Origin: Deinococcus taeanensis
Lineage (GTDB): Bacteria; Deinococcota; Deinococci; Deinococcales; Deinococcaceae
Reading direction: 5' to 3'
DNA length: 64,000 nt
Assembly: GCF_020229735.1 (NCBI RefSeq)
Contig: NZ_CP083457.1
Span: 124,001 to 188,000 of the forward strand
The translations under genes were made by a program, and so were the position numbers. The notes beneath the pieces were generated by a model. The model was not told the origin of the DNA. It searched no databases and saw only the letters and a list, made by a program, of their open reading frames with translations. How positions within the stretch are numbered: position 1 is the stretch's first letter; each line of letters opens with the position of its first letter. Shown here piece by piece: positions 18,444 through 28,049 of this stretch.

Positions 18444-18784
18444 TCAACGCGCTGGCGCGGCGTGATATCAATCGGGCAACAGTCCAGGCGGTCCACGCGC
18501 CCCTCGGAGCGTCGCCGACGGGCCCGGCTGAACCACGTCAGGCTCCGTTCTGCGACCTCTGCATGCCACTCCAGCCATTCATCTGACTTGCGGTCCCGGC
18601 GCCCGGGTCCGCCCCTGAACGCCACGCAGGTGGGATCGGTCAAGCGCCGCTCCCCGGTCAGCCGCTGACGCCCGGACGCTGTGGTCAGGTGACGGGGGAT
18701 CTCCTGACCGCTCCCTGCGCCGTTCATGGCGGGGCGCCCCTGGGTGTTCACTCTGGACTCCGTGCTTTGCGAACGCCTGTCAGG
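18444..18784. other. intergenic, no gene seen
   Basis: About 340 bp between two convergent genes, with no supported ORF or terminator. Confidence 0.4.
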
Positions 18785-19453
18785 TCATCCTGACGGCGAG
18801 AGCGCGCGGGCCCCACGGAGATAACCATGGAGCTGCGAGCGGTACACCCACCGCCAGAACCTGGGAACGCCGGTGCCGCTGCGTTCTTCTAGGTCCACCC
18901 GGCCGCGCGGATGAGCGAGCAGCCGCCCGAGACGGCTGGTCACCGGCGCAGGCAACAACTCCAGGCGCCGCAGGTGCTTGATGTTCTTGTAACCGTACAG
19001 CTGAGGCGCAATCAAGCGCAGGGGTGCCCCGTGGGCCGGCGTCAGCGGGGTGCCGTTCATGTGATCGGCCAGGAGGACGTCGGGACGGAGCAGTTCGTCG
19101 AGAGGAACGCACGCCTGGTAACCGTCGTGGGCGCTGACCATCACGTGCGTGACGTCCGGCTGCGCGAGGTCCGCCAGACACGCCGCCCACACCTCCGCAA
19201 ACCGCCAGCCCTCCCAGTGCACTCGCGGCGCGGTCCAGGTGGTGACGCAGTGGAAGTCACGAATGATGGCCGTGCGCGGGAGGTGGGCCAGGAGCGAGGA
19301 GGTCCGGACCGCCGGGCAGGTCACGTGACCGTACACCCCAATCGCGGAGTCCGGGGCGGGGTGCACCTGGCGGCCTAGGTAGCGCGGGAGGCCAAACCGG
19401 GGCATGGGTCCAGACAGAAGCACCTGGCCAGGCGCGGGGAAGTCAGTGGTCAT
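18785..19453 (-). CDS. sulfite-oxidase-like molybdopterin-dependent oxidoreductase
   Basis: The 222-residue protein carries the single oxidoreductase molybdopterin-binding domain: IIRDFHCVTTWTAPRVHWEG, with the Mo-coordinating Cys in FHCVTTW, then THVMVSAHDGYQACVPLDEL, LADHMNGTPLTPAHGAPLRL and QLYGYKNIKHLRRLEL. It is shorter than MsrP (no Tat signal) and lacks a dimerisation domain. The start at 19453 (MTTDFPAPG) is preferred over 19471. The electron acceptor is unknown; a sulfite or sulfoxide-like substrate is inferred only from family. Confidence 0.85.
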   Translation of the reverse strand: MTTDFPAPGQVLLSGPMPRFGLPRYLGRQVHPAPDSAIGVYGHVTCPAVRTSSLLAHLPRTAIIRDFHCVTTWTAPRVHWEGWRFAEVWAACLADLAQPDVTHVMVSAHDGYQACVPLDELLRPDVLLADHMNGTPLTPAHGAPLRLIAPQLYGYKNIKHLRRLELLPAPVTSRLGRLLAHPRGRVDLEERSGTGVPRFWRWVYRSQLHGYLRGARALSPSG

Positions 19454-19860
19454 GGTCTCTCCAGGGAACAAGGCAGTTCAGGCGGGCCGGGTGTGCAGAT
19501 GGCCGGACGCAGTGGGGCCAGGATGAACTGTACCTGCCAGCACCGGCGCGGGACAGGGACGTTTGGTGCCCCTGGCACTCAAGTGGATGCGTTGCCCAGT
19601 GCGTTGCCTCGCCATCCCGGTGAGCAAGGAAGTGAGCGCGCCGGTGGCCTGCTCAGCGCTACACCCACTGGAGTGCATGCCGCGCGGCCGGAAAGTGATG
19701 ACAGCGCAACACCTGAGCCGCTCGATGATGGGGGACGGAATCGGGTTGTGTAAGGCCGCGCTGGGGCCTGCGCCGGCACCTCTGCCCTGCACCGTCACAT
19801 CAGGCAGGCCGCGCCTGCCCATTCAGGCTTCTGTGAGAGCCCGTTCCTTATGATGTTGCG
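19454..19860. other. intergenic with leaderless promoter for the EAL gene
   Basis: No gene is supported in this ~400 bp. TATGAT (19849-19854) lies 6 nt before the ATG at 19861, the spacing of a leaderless Deinococcus-type promoter. Confidence 0.45.
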
Positions 19861-20958
19861 ATGCCGCTTCATGACCCCGCCAGTCCTTCTCACCTCATGA
19901 ACCCCAGTCCGGGGGCGTGCGACTGCCAGGTCGTGGCGCCGCTGAACCTGCGTGACATGACGGCCCTGTCGGTCCGCGCCTCTTCCACGCACCTTCAGCG
20001 GAAACTGACGGTTCTCCTGGCGGCGCATGACGTGCCGGTCGTCATGCAGGACGGCAGCGTGCAGGTCCGCCGGGAGGATTTTCAGTCCCTCGAAGCGGTT
20101 CTGGGCAGCTTCTCCCGCACGGAGCGCACGGATCTGCTCGCGGCGCCCTGGTTCGGGCCGCAATTGGACGCGTGGCAGATGGCCCCCCTGGAGCAGTGGA
20201 CGCAGCGCCTCGCCACGACCTGGTTTGAGAGCGCCAGCGAGCACCTCAAGTTTCAGCTTCAGCCCATCGTGGCGCTGAGCAGCGGCCAAGTGTACGGGTA
20301 TGAGGCGCTGGTGCGCGCCGAGCATGACGGCGCACTGATCGGCGCGTGGCCGCTGCTGCAAGCGGCCGCCGCGCACGGTCAGGCGCGCGCCTTCGACGCG
20401 CACGCCCGCACAACCGCCATCCGGCAGGCGTACCCGCAGCTCGGGGCAGACCAGCAGCTATTTCTCAACTTCGCCCCGGGCGTGGTGTACAACCCGGACA
20501 TCTGCCTTCAGACGACGTTCGCCACCTGCCGGGAGGTGGGCGCCGACTTCTCGCGGCTGGTGTTTGAAGTGACGGAAAGTGAGGCGTTCCCGGACCTCAC
20601 ACTGCTGCGCTCGATTCTGGACCGCTACCGGCAGGAGGGCGCTCAGGTGGCGCTGGACGACCTGGGAGCCGGCCATACCAGCCTGAGTTACCTTGCGGAG
20701 CTGAAACCCGACATTGTGAAACTAGACCGGGCGCTGGTCAGCGGCCTGCATGGTGATGACCGCCGCCTTCCGCTGGTCACGGCCCTCATCGGGTACGCAC
20801 ACGACCTGGGCGTCCGCGTGGTCGCGGAGGGCATCGAAACGGCCGGTGAACTGACGCAGATTATGGCGCTGGGCGCTGACTACGCGCAGGGATACTTCCT
20901 GGGCCGCCCAGGCCCGGGCGCCGCGCAGGTGCTCCCGGACGCTGCGGCCTTCTGGTAA
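19861..20958 (+). CDS. EAL-domain c-di-GMP phosphodiesterase
   Basis: This 365-residue protein has an N-terminal region of ~120 residues (unassigned, no membrane helix) and a C-terminal EAL domain. The catalytic motifs are present: YEALVR (the EAL itself), NFAP, EVTESEAF, ALDDLGAGHTSLSY (DDxG), PDIVKLDR (metal/loop-6 Lys), VVAEGIET and QGYFLGRP. It is therefore predicted to hydrolyse c-di-GMP to pGpG in the cytoplasm. The start agrees with a leaderless promoter (TATGAT 6 nt upstream). It pairs functionally with the GGDEF protein encoded at 50887 in the same window. Confidence 0.9.
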   Translation: MPLHDPASPSHLMNPSPGACDCQVVAPLNLRDMTALSVRASSTHLQRKLTVLLAAHDVPVVMQDGSVQVRREDFQSLEAVLGSFSRTERTDLLAAPWFGPQLDAWQMAPLEQWTQRLATTWFESASEHLKFQLQPIVALSSGQVYGYEALVRAEHDGALIGAWPLLQAAAAHGQARAFDAHARTTAIRQAYPQLGADQQLFLNFAPGVVYNPDICLQTTFATCREVGADFSRLVFEVTESEAFPDLTLLRSILDRYRQEGAQVALDDLGAGHTSLSYLAELKPDIVKLDRALVSGLHGDDRRLPLVTALIGYAHDLGVRVVAEGIETAGELTQIMALGADYAQGYFLGRPGPGAAQVLPDAAAFW

Positions 20959-21296
20959 CTGAAGTGTTTCCAGTCCTGACCTGCGGGGGTCCCATTTTCA
21001 TTCCGTGCCGCAGGGCGGCGGTCCCATTCGGCGCCGACGAGTGCGCCGCTCCTGTTTCCCGTTCGCCCGCTGCGCGCCTTGGGACGTCATACATGCCGCT
21101 TCATCAGGCCCGTTCTGTTCCTGTCCGCCTGCCGCGTGCGCCGGGATCCTCCACCTTGCTGGTGTCACGCCGTAGCGCGCCGGCGCGTCGCTGCCAACCC
21201 CACCAGAAACAGTCCCGCCGCCGGCAGAGGGGGCCCAGCCCCCAGACCCACCGGGCACGCCCTTTCCCTTCAGCATGGAGGTGGTCAATCGCCATG
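20959..21296. other. intergenic, no gene seen
   Basis: About 340 bp following the EAL gene. Only frame shadows are present. Confidence 0.4.
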
Positions 21297-21326
21297 CAGC
21301 AGAGACCGGCCGGCCGGTCTCTGCTG
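21297..21326. terminator. 30-bp perfect palindrome, probable bidirectional terminator
   Basis: CAGCAGAGACC, GGCCGGCC and GGTCTCTGCTG together form a perfect 30-bp palindrome. It lies 30 bp past the stop of the small minus-strand gene and between convergent genes. It could terminate in both directions; there is no T tract, so a protein-binding site is an alternative. Confidence 0.5.
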
Positions 21327-21356
21327 TCCGTGCCGGGGGCGGCCCCTGCAAGGACG

Positions 21357-21617
21357 CTACTTTTTCCCGTTCAGTCTGGACTTCGGTTCGGGGACCGGCT
21401 CGGTGGGCCGGATCAACCAATCCCGCCCGGACTGCCACACCGCGCCCGCTGGGTATTCGCCCCGCTGCACCCAGCCTTTCGCCGTGTCGAGCGTCACGCT
21501 GTGCAGTTGGCACCACTCGCTCAGGACCACGGCGGGAAGCGTCAGGCGCTCCGCCCGTCGTTGCGCTGCCCTGCGCTCCCAATCAACCTGTGGTTTCGCG
21601 TTTGCGTCTTCCATCAT
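21357..21617 (-). CDS. small helix-turn-helix-like protein
   Basis: This 86-residue basic protein has a core LTLPAVVLSEWCQLHSVTLDTAKGWVQRGEYPAGAVWQSG... containing a helix followed by a turn and a recognition-like helix (VTLDTAKGWVQRG) and the wing DWLIRP. This resembles the excisionase/MerR-like HTH_17 layout. The basic N-terminus contains many Arg. It may be an excisionase-like or regulatory DNA-binding protein; no target is evident. Confidence 0.6.
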   Translation of the reverse strand: MMEDANAKPQVDWERRAAQRRAERLTLPAVVLSEWCQLHSVTLDTAKGWVQRGEYPAGAVWQSGRDWLIRPTEPVPEPKSRLNGKK

Positions 21618-22583
21618 GTGTCTCCTGTCGGCGCCCGAAGCGCTTTGGTGGGTCTCAAAGCAGTGATTTCAGGCGGTGCAATGGGGTGGGGAGGTGGCCA
21701 AACAAGGCTCTGAGCGTTCCCAGAGGTGTGACCACTGATCTGTACGGTACGCCTTGACGGACGGGCGGTGTCGCCGTCCCAAGCGCCCGGCGGCCCCCTC
21801 CGCGTGATAAGTTCTGCCATTTCACACCTGAAGGGTGCCTGCGGGCCGCCGCTGCTGGCTTCGCTGCCGGTGCAGAGCGCTTCGGTCCCCCGGAGCCGGG
21901 TGTGCCCGCACGTGATGAGGAGGGCGACAGGTGTGACGCCCCCTGTCCTCGACCCAGCCTGGCGACGTGATGACCGTATCCAAATCCACCGTGAGTGGGT
22001 TTTCAGCCCCCATCAGGTTGGGTGAAGGCACGCTGACCAGCTTCGCGGCGGCAGGGGTTAACCACCTGCAGCGGCCGTTCCGGCCCGCATCTCGGCACGG
22101 CGCTCGGTCCGGCCTCCGGCAGGGCGCCGTGCGGAACCTGGCATGGTCCCCCGGAGGCCACCGTCTGCGCGGTCGGCCCCGTTGAGGAACTCAGCCGGAT
22201 GCACCCGGCTCAGTGGGGAGTTGTCCATGCCGCACCCTGGGTGGCGGGTCCCCGCTCCACGGTGGCCGTGCGTGGCAGCCGCCCACTGGATGGCCCTGCA
22301 GCCGGAAGGTGGGCGCGTCGGGTGCTGGTTGGGGGTCCGGGACGGCGCACCCTCTGAGGCCTGCTGAGCCGCCCCTGCCCTGCACACTCGTGGGGACCCC
22401 CGTGTCTCTGACCCTTCATGTTCAGTGAGTTCAGTCGGCTGGAAGGCGAAGGGGGACTGAGACCGGATGAGCGACGACGGGAGCCGCGCCTTCCGCTTGG
22501 CCTCAGGGCAGGGGAACGGAGGACCTCGACACAAACAGTGAACCGATACCAATCCGGCTTTAGCTAACGTTTATCATGCGGCC
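21618..22583. other. long non-coding stretch, promoter at 3' end
   Basis: About 966 bp without a credible gene. Several ORFs on both strands overlap each other and lack start signals. TATCAT (22572-22577) lies 6 nt before the ATG of the response regulator, a leaderless promoter arrangement. Confidence 0.45.
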
Positions 22584-22997
22584 ATGACGGCTCCGCAGCG
22601 CTTCTTCCTCATTGACGACAACCCCCATGACCAGTTGCTCGCCATGGAAGCCTTTGCCGAGCTCTGCCCCGACTGTCACCTCACCTTCGCCAATGACGGC
22701 TCCGAAGCCCTGCGCCTGCTCCAGTCGACCGACGAGCTCCCCGAGGTGATCCTCCTGGACGTCAACATGCCCGGCATGAACGGCTTCGAAGTCCTTCAAT
22801 CCCTCAAGAAGGACCCCCGCCTCGCCACGATCCCGGTCGTGATGCTCACCACGTCCGGCGCTCCCGAGGACGTGGCGGCCGCCTACACCCTCTACGCCAG
22901 TTCATACCTGGTCAAAGCCCAGGACTTCTCCGCATTCCTGAGCCAGATCGAGGCGTTCCTCGGCTACTGGGCGCACTGCCGCACCATTCACGCCTGA
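22584..22997 (+). CDS. single-domain response regulator (Rcp1-like)
   Basis: The 137-residue protein is a stand-alone receiver domain. It has the acidic pocket (FFLIDDNPHDQ), the phosphoacceptor Asp in VILLDVNMPGMNGFEVLQ, Thr/Ser in VVMLTTSG and the conserved Lys in SYLVKAQDF. The D-D-N/P-x-D loop and the length match response regulators that pair with phytochrome-type or hybrid kinases (Rcp1 class). No kinase gene is adjacent, so its partner is elsewhere. A TATCAT -10 box 6 nt upstream suggests a leaderless mRNA. Confidence 0.9.
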   Translation: MTAPQRFFLIDDNPHDQLLAMEAFAELCPDCHLTFANDGSEALRLLQSTDELPEVILLDVNMPGMNGFEVLQSLKKDPRLATIPVVMLTTSGAPEDVAAAYTLYASSYLVKAQDFSAFLSQIEAFLGYWAHCRTIHA

Positions 22998-23632
22998 CGC
23001 CCGGTCTGCGCACGGGCCGAAGGTCTGCCGGCTGATCTTTTGTCGGTCCTTCCAACCAGGTCGGCCGGGATGAACTCCCAGGTGCCCTCAGGCCGTGACC
23101 CACTTGAGCAGGCCGCAGGTGAGGAAGACGACGCGTCCCCTGGCGGGGCAGGTTGAGCCGCAGTGCATGCCGGGTTCGCAGGCCGTCAAGCCGCAGACAG
23201 CGCTGGAAGACCAGGCGCTGGTCACGCCGCTGGAGGAGGGCCTGGCCTGAATCAGGCCGCTTCGCCAGGCGCGCTCCGGGAGCGTCGGAGGCGGTTACCA
23301 TCCCGAGGGACACAGCCCCATGCGGAAGTCCGGCGAGGCTGCGTTTCACTTCATGCGCCTGCACGTCTGCGCGACGAAGTGGGATCCGGCCAGAACCGCG
23401 TGCGCGATGGGCGTTGATCTGAAGAATATCAGTCCCCAGCCAGGGCGGCAGCCACGACGATCACCCGGAAAACAGGAGTGGGCGGCGCTGACGTGGCTTC
23501 GAGAGGACACCCGGGTACAGGACCGTCTCGCCGGCCGGGCTGTCTTGCAAAAAATGGCGCTTCCTGGCGCGCAAGTTCACCTGTCCACGCAGCTTTCGCG
23601 TGCGGCTTCAGGGCTGGAGTACGGTTCGCATC
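22998..23632. other. intergenic, no gene seen
   Basis: About 635 bp. A 150-codon minus-strand frame (23364-22912) is open but Arg/Pro-rich with no start signal, and overlaps the response-regulator end. Confidence 0.4.
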
Positions 23633-24493
23633 ATGCCGAGACGCCTGACCACTGTGGACGTGTTTACTGCTACGCCCTTCCAGGGCAATCCCGTGGCGGT
23701 GGTGCTGGACGCCGAGGGGCTGTCGGCGGCGCAGATGCAGCACATCGCGAGCTGGACGAATCTTTCCGAGACGACGTTCCTGCTGCCACCCACCACGCCG
23801 GACGCAGACTACCGGCTGCGGATTTTCACGCCCGTGTCCGAGCTGCCGTTCGCGGGGCACCCGACGATCGGGAGCGCCCACGCCGCTGTGCAGTCCGGCC
23901 GGGTGGCGCCGCGCCAGGGCCGGCTGGTGCAGGAGTGCGGCGCCGGGCTGATCCCCATTGAGCAGATGGGCGAGGGCCGCTTCTCCCTGACGATGCCGCC
24001 AGCACAGTTCGAGCCCCTGAACGAGGCCGACACCCACGAACTGAGGGCGCTGCTGGGCCCGGGCGCCGGGAGTGACGTGCCGGCTGTGCTGGTGGACGTG
24101 GGGGCCCGCTGGATCGTGACCCGCCTGGCGGACCCGGCCGCGGTGCTCGCCCTGCACCCGGACTTCGCGCGCAGCGCCACGCTGGAACGCAAATTGAGGG
24201 CAACGGGGGTCTGCGCCTTCGCCACGGATCCAGCGACGGGTGTGGTGGAGGTGCGGTCCTTCGCGCCGTCGTGTGGCGTGAACGAAGACCCGGTCTGTGG
24301 CAGTGGCAACGGGGCCGTGGCGTACTACCAGCGGCAGCTGGGCCTGCTTGCCCCGGGGAGCGCGTACGCTGCCCGGCAGGGCCGGTGCGTCGGCCGGGAC
24401 GGCCACCTGCGGCTGACCCTGACCGAAACGGGTGGGGTGCAGCTGGAAGGGGCCTGCGTGACCAGCCTGAACGGCACGTTGACTGACCCCTGA
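23633..24493 (+). CDS. PhzF-family isomerase
   Basis: The 286-residue protein has the PhzF fold signatures: TVDVFTATPFQGNPVAVVLD at the N-terminus, the catalytic Glu in NLSETTFLLPP, ELPFAGHPTIGSAH, and the second-domain motif NEDPVCGSGNGAVAYY. Members catalyse isomerisation/epimerisation of small acids (phenazine intermediates in the namesake); most, like this one outside a phenazine operon, have unknown substrates. The start at 23633 is preferred over the ATG at 23600. Single gene. Confidence 0.9.
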   Translation: MPRRLTTVDVFTATPFQGNPVAVVLDAEGLSAAQMQHIASWTNLSETTFLLPPTTPDADYRLRIFTPVSELPFAGHPTIGSAHAAVQSGRVAPRQGRLVQECGAGLIPIEQMGEGRFSLTMPPAQFEPLNEADTHELRALLGPGAGSDVPAVLVDVGARWIVTRLADPAAVLALHPDFARSATLERKLRATGVCAFATDPATGVVEVRSFAPSCGVNEDPVCGSGNGAVAYYQRQLGLLAPGSAYAARQGRCVGRDGHLRLTLTETGGVQLEGACVTSLNGTLTDP

Positions 24494-24629
24494 ACGGCAA
24501 TGCCCCTGACGCGGCTGCCTGGCCCCGGTCTGGCGCCTCTCCTGATCGGGTAACCGAGGCCCGACCGCGACATCCCGAGCGTCTGAAGAAGGCCGGGGTC
24601 CGGTTGTGACGGGTGCCGTTCCTGGGTGG

Positions 24630-25320
24630 GATGGCTGAGTTACAGGTCCGCATCGTGAAGCAGGTGTTCGAGAGGCACACGCACGAGGAATTCACGGTCC
24701 GGGCGGTCCATGGGGGCGCCGCCTGGCAGCGTCATGGTGATGAGCGCGGATAAGGTGACGACCCGGCGCTCCGGCGCTCCTCGGTCCAGGGCAGCCCCCT
24801 GCATCTGGCGCGGTACCCCACCCAGGCGCAGGGGTGCGCGGTGGCCGGGCCGGTCGCGGGGAAGTGCGTGCCCGCACCGTACTGTCCGCAGAGTGCGGCG
24901 ACAGAGACGGAGGTCGCGGGCGGCCGCCGGACGCGGGCACCACCCTGCTCACCCGTGAAGGCGCGCTTCAGGCGGTCCTGGCGCCCCTGTTGACGTTCCC
25001 TGAGCGAGGACCGCTTGTCGCCGGTCCGCACCGCGGATAATGGGCCACGGCGAGGGACGTGCGGGCCTGCCTGGCGGCTCATGCCGGCGAGGATGTCTCC
25101 CTGGTGAACCTGGCACGGCTCTCGAGGCTCGGCTCCTTCGGATGTTCCGCCAGAACGTGGGGCTGCCGCCGCACGCGTGTCGGGCGCAGGCATGGGTTGC
25201 CGCGGGGTGGGGCCTCGCGGACGTGGCAATCGTCACGGGCTTCAACGATCAGAGCGCCTTCTGGACTCTGCTCAAGCGGCGCTGTGAGAACGGGCTGGGG
25301 GGGAGGACGGCCGCCGGTAC
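24630..25320 (+). pseudogene. frameshifted AraC-family regulator
   Basis: The N-terminus at 24630 reads MAELQVRIVKQVFERHTHEE FTVRAVHGG, an AraC-type cupin sensor start, and stops at ~24755. From ~25059 the HTH domain reappears in one frame (VRACLAAHAGEDVSLVNLAR) and then in another (GLPPHACRAQAWVAAGWGLA, VTGFNDQSAFWTLLKR). These are the two HTH halves of an AraC protein, with the GF-DQSaF motif. At least two indels separate the parts, so the protein is not made. Confidence 0.75.
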
Positions 25321-25390
25321 GTCCATGAGCTGCGGCGTGCCAGCGGCACCTGCGTCACGCGGCCCCCTCGTTTCCCGGGGTGAATCCACA

Positions 25391-26896
25391 TCAGCCACGC
25401 TGGTTCATCACCTCGACGAGCACCCGGGCGCCGTGCCGGATCTGCGCCTGCTCCAGTCCCCCGTACCCCAGCAGCAGCCCGTTTGCGCCTGTGGGTTCAA
25501 CGTAAAACGGAGAGAGCACACTCACCTGTACCCCCCGCTCGCCCGCCAGGCGCGCCACCTCCGCCGCGTCCAGCCGCCCGTCCAGCTCCAGGTGGACATG
25601 GAAGCCTGCTTCCAGACCCCCGACCTTCGCGACGGTTTTCGCGCCCTGCAATTCGCGGACCAGGACGGCCCGCTTGCGCGCGTACACCCGCCGCATGCGG
25701 GCCAGGTGCCGCTCGAGGTCCCCGGAACGCAGGAAGAACGCCAGGGCCCGCTGCACCGGCCACGAGGTGTGATAGTCCGCCATGGTTTTGAGCGCGGTCA
25801 GCCGTTCGCGAAGCAGCGGTGGCGCGACCACATACCCCACCCGCAGCGCCGGGGACAGCACCTTGGAGAAGGTGCCGAGGTACACCACGCGAGCGGGATC
25901 GAGCGACGCCAGGGCGGGCAGGGGCGCCGTGTCGTACCGGAACTCACCGTCGTAATCGTCTTCCACGATAAGGCCGTCGTGTTCGTGGGCCCAGGCCAGC
26001 AGCGCGCGGCGACGTGGCAGGGACAGGCGGCTGCCCAGCGGGAACTGATGGGATGGGGTGGTGTACACCAGGGTCGGCGCGGCCACGCCTGCGGGCAGCG
26101 CCGCCACCCGCAGGCCATCGTGATCGACCGGAACCGGCAAAATGATCGCTCCGTGCTCGCGCATCACCTGCCGGGCCAGGCGGTACCCGGGTTCCTCAAA
26201 GGCCACCACGTCACCTGGGGCCAGCACCGCCCGCGCGACGAGATGCAGGCCCTGAATGGCTCCGCTGGTCACCACGACGTCGTCCGGACCGCACACCACG
26301 CCGCGCGAACGGCGCAGGTAGGCGGCCACCTCCGCGCGCAACTCCGGATCGCCGGCCGCGTCCGCGTACGCTCCTGGCAGCGCCTCCTCAGCCACCCGGC
26401 GCCACGCCCGCCGCCACGCCGCGTCCGAGAGCCGGGCCACCGCCGGCTGCCCCACACGGAAATCAATGACGTCCGACCGACTGGCGGGGGCCACGTCGGG
26501 CAGCACCGGCTGGCCGCGCAGCCAGCGGGGACTTCCCTGCGCCGCGACATTGATGGGCGTGATGCCTGAGGCCACAGGCACGTCCTGGCTGACGTATGTT
26601 CCGGCCCCCACCCGACCCACCAGATACCCTGTGGCCAGCAGGTCTTCGTAGGCGGTGATCACCGCCCCCCGGCTGACGTTCAGCACCCGGGCGAGCGTGC
26701 GGGTACTGGGCAGCCGGGCACCGGCATGCAGCTGACCGTTCAGGATGGCCCCCTGCAGCTGCAGGCTGAGCTGCCGAGCGACAGGAAGGGGTCCGGCCCG
26801 TTCCAGGTGCAGGGGCACGTCCACAGTCAGCCCTTGTCCCGCACCGGCAAATGGTCTGCCATTTTTCTTCTGAAGTGGTTCTTCTCGCTGCGCCAT
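25391..26896 (-). CDS. MocR-type GntR/aminotransferase regulator
   Basis: This 501-residue protein has an N-terminal GntR winged helix (residues ~35-100: GARLPSTRTLARVLNVSRGAV, YLVGRVGAGTYVS) and a C-terminal fold-type I aminotransferase-like domain. The domain contains VTSGAIQGLHLVARAVLAPG, PSHQFPLGSRLS, the Asp in IVEDDYDGEFRY and the PLP-binding Lys in YLGTFSKVLSPALRVGY. MocR/PdxR proteins sense PLP or amines and regulate adjacent genes. It is divergent from the GNAT-PNPOx-B3/B4-EamA operon, only 21 bp from the first start, which makes those genes its likely targets. Confidence 0.92.
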   Translation of the reverse strand: MAQREEPLQKKNGRPFAGAGQGLTVDVPLHLERAGPLPVARQLSLQLQGAILNGQLHAGARLPSTRTLARVLNVSRGAVITAYEDLLATGYLVGRVGAGTYVSQDVPVASGITPINVAAQGSPRWLRGQPVLPDVAPASRSDVIDFRVGQPAVARLSDAAWRRAWRRVAEEALPGAYADAAGDPELRAEVAAYLRRSRGVVCGPDDVVVTSGAIQGLHLVARAVLAPGDVVAFEEPGYRLARQVMREHGAIILPVPVDHDGLRVAALPAGVAAPTLVYTTPSHQFPLGSRLSLPRRRALLAWAHEHDGLIVEDDYDGEFRYDTAPLPALASLDPARVVYLGTFSKVLSPALRVGYVVAPPLLRERLTALKTMADYHTSWPVQRALAFFLRSGDLERHLARMRRVYARKRAVLVRELQGAKTVAKVGGLEAGFHVHLELDGRLDAAEVARLAGERGVQVSVLSPFYVEPTGANGLLLGYGGLEQAQIRHGARVLVEVMNQRG

Positions 26897-26917
26897 TTCC
26901 TCGTCAGGATAGGTGCC

Positions 26918-27448
26918 GTGACCCCGACCATTCGCTCAGCCACCGAACAGGACATTCCCCAGCTGCTGCCTTTGATGCGGGGGCTCGCCGAATTTGAGCA
27001 GTATATCGACGTCTTTGCCGTGGACGAAGAGGTCCTGCGCGTGCAGGGATTCCGGAAAGACCCACCCGACTTCCAGGCTTTCGTTGCTGAGCTCGACGGT
27101 GCCCTGGTCGGGACGCTGGTGTTTTCCCTGGTTCCGTTTACGGCCACGGCCACACCCACCCTGTACATCAAGGAGCTGTACGTGACTGAGGCCGCGCGTG
27201 GGCACCGTGTCGGTGAACACCTGATGCGCGCCGCGGCGCGCGAGGCCACCGCGCGGGGCTGCGGCGCCGTCCGCTGGACGGTTGCGAACTGGAACACGGC
27301 CGGGCAGCGCTTCTACGAGCGCCTGGGCGCGCAGCCCAACCCGGTGTGGGTGGATTACAGCCTCAGTGGGGCCGCCCTGATGGCGCTGGCTGAAGCGCCT
27401 GGCGCCGCAGCCACCGATGGAGACAGGAGCCCCAGGAGCGCCTCATGA
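26918..27448 (+). CDS. GNAT-family N-acetyltransferase
   Basis: The 176-residue product contains the acetyl-CoA motif YIKELYVTEAARGHRVGEHL (V-x-x-x-x-R-G-x-x-x-G) and WNTAGQRFYERLGAQPNP. The start is taken as the GTG at 26918 (AGGATAGG just upstream), because the longer frame crosses the MocR promoter. It overlaps the next gene by 4 bp (ATGA) and so opens the operon controlled by the divergent MocR gene. The substrate is probably a small amine or amino acid; the exact one is unknown. Confidence 0.85.
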   Translation: MTPTIRSATEQDIPQLLPLMRGLAEFEQYIDVFAVDEEVLRVQGFRKDPPDFQAFVAELDGALVGTLVFSLVPFTATATPTLYIKELYVTEAARGHRVGEHLMRAAAREATARGCGAVRWTVANWNTAGQRFYERLGAQPNPVWVDYSLSGAALMALAEAPGAAATDGDRSPRSAS

Positions 27449-28014
27449 CCGACCCCACTCCCCGCGGCCACCTCAAACGCCAGGACAAAGCTATGACCCG
27501 CGAGGAGGCCGAAGTCTTCCTCGGCGCGGCGTTCTGCGGGCGTACCGGCACCCTCGGCCCGGACGGCTACCCCTACGTCGTCCCGAACCTCTTCACCTGG
27601 CAAGGCGGTCAGGTGTACCTGCACACCGCCCGGTACGAAGGGCATTTCCTGACGAACGTGCGCTTCCACGAGCAGGTGAGTTTCGAAGTGGACGAGCCGG
27701 GTGAGATCTTCCCCTACGGCCACGTGGAATGCGACACGTCCGTGTCGTACCGCTCGGTCATCGTGTTCGGCCGCATCCGCATCGTGGAGGACACGGACGA
27801 GAAGCTCCGCTTCTACCGGGCTTTCATGGACAAGTACGCCCCGGCAGACTCCTGGGGCCGGGAGAAGGACTCGCTGCCGCGCGTGAACGGCACCGTCGTG
27901 TACGCCATTACCCCGGACGCCGTCACCGGCAAACAGGGTCTCCTGCCCGGGCTGAGTGACCGCTGGCCGGCCAGGAACGACACTGCCTCGCCCGGCTGGC
28001 AGAAGCGCAAATAA
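27445..28014 (+). CDS. pyridoxamine 5'-phosphate oxidase-like (split-barrel FMN) protein
   Basis: The 189-residue protein has REEAEVFLGAAFCGRTGTLG, DGYPYVVPNLFTW, FLTNVRFHEQVSFEVDEPG and YRSVIVFGRIRIVEDTDEKL, typical of the PNPOx/Nim-like flavin-binding split barrel. It could oxidise pyridoxamine-type compounds or reduce a nitro/flavin substrate. It is translationally coupled to the upstream acetyltransferase. Presence next to a PLP-binding MocR regulator suggests vitamin B6 or amine metabolism. Confidence 0.88.
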   Translation: MTDPTPRGHLKRQDKAMTREEAEVFLGAAFCGRTGTLGPDGYPYVVPNLFTWQGGQVYLHTARYEGHFLTNVRFHEQVSFEVDEPGEIFPYGHVECDTSVSYRSVIVFGRIRIVEDTDEKLRFYRAFMDKYAPADSWGREKDSLPRVNGTVVYAITPDAVTGKQGLLPGLSDRWPARNDTASPGWQKRK

Positions 28015-28049
28015 CGCCACCCTTCTCTTTCACCTCTGGAGACGATTCC

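Noticed and set aside
25040..26569. 509-codon plus-strand open frame
   Set aside because: Only its first ~80 codons overlap the AraC relic; the rest is antisense to the MocR gene.
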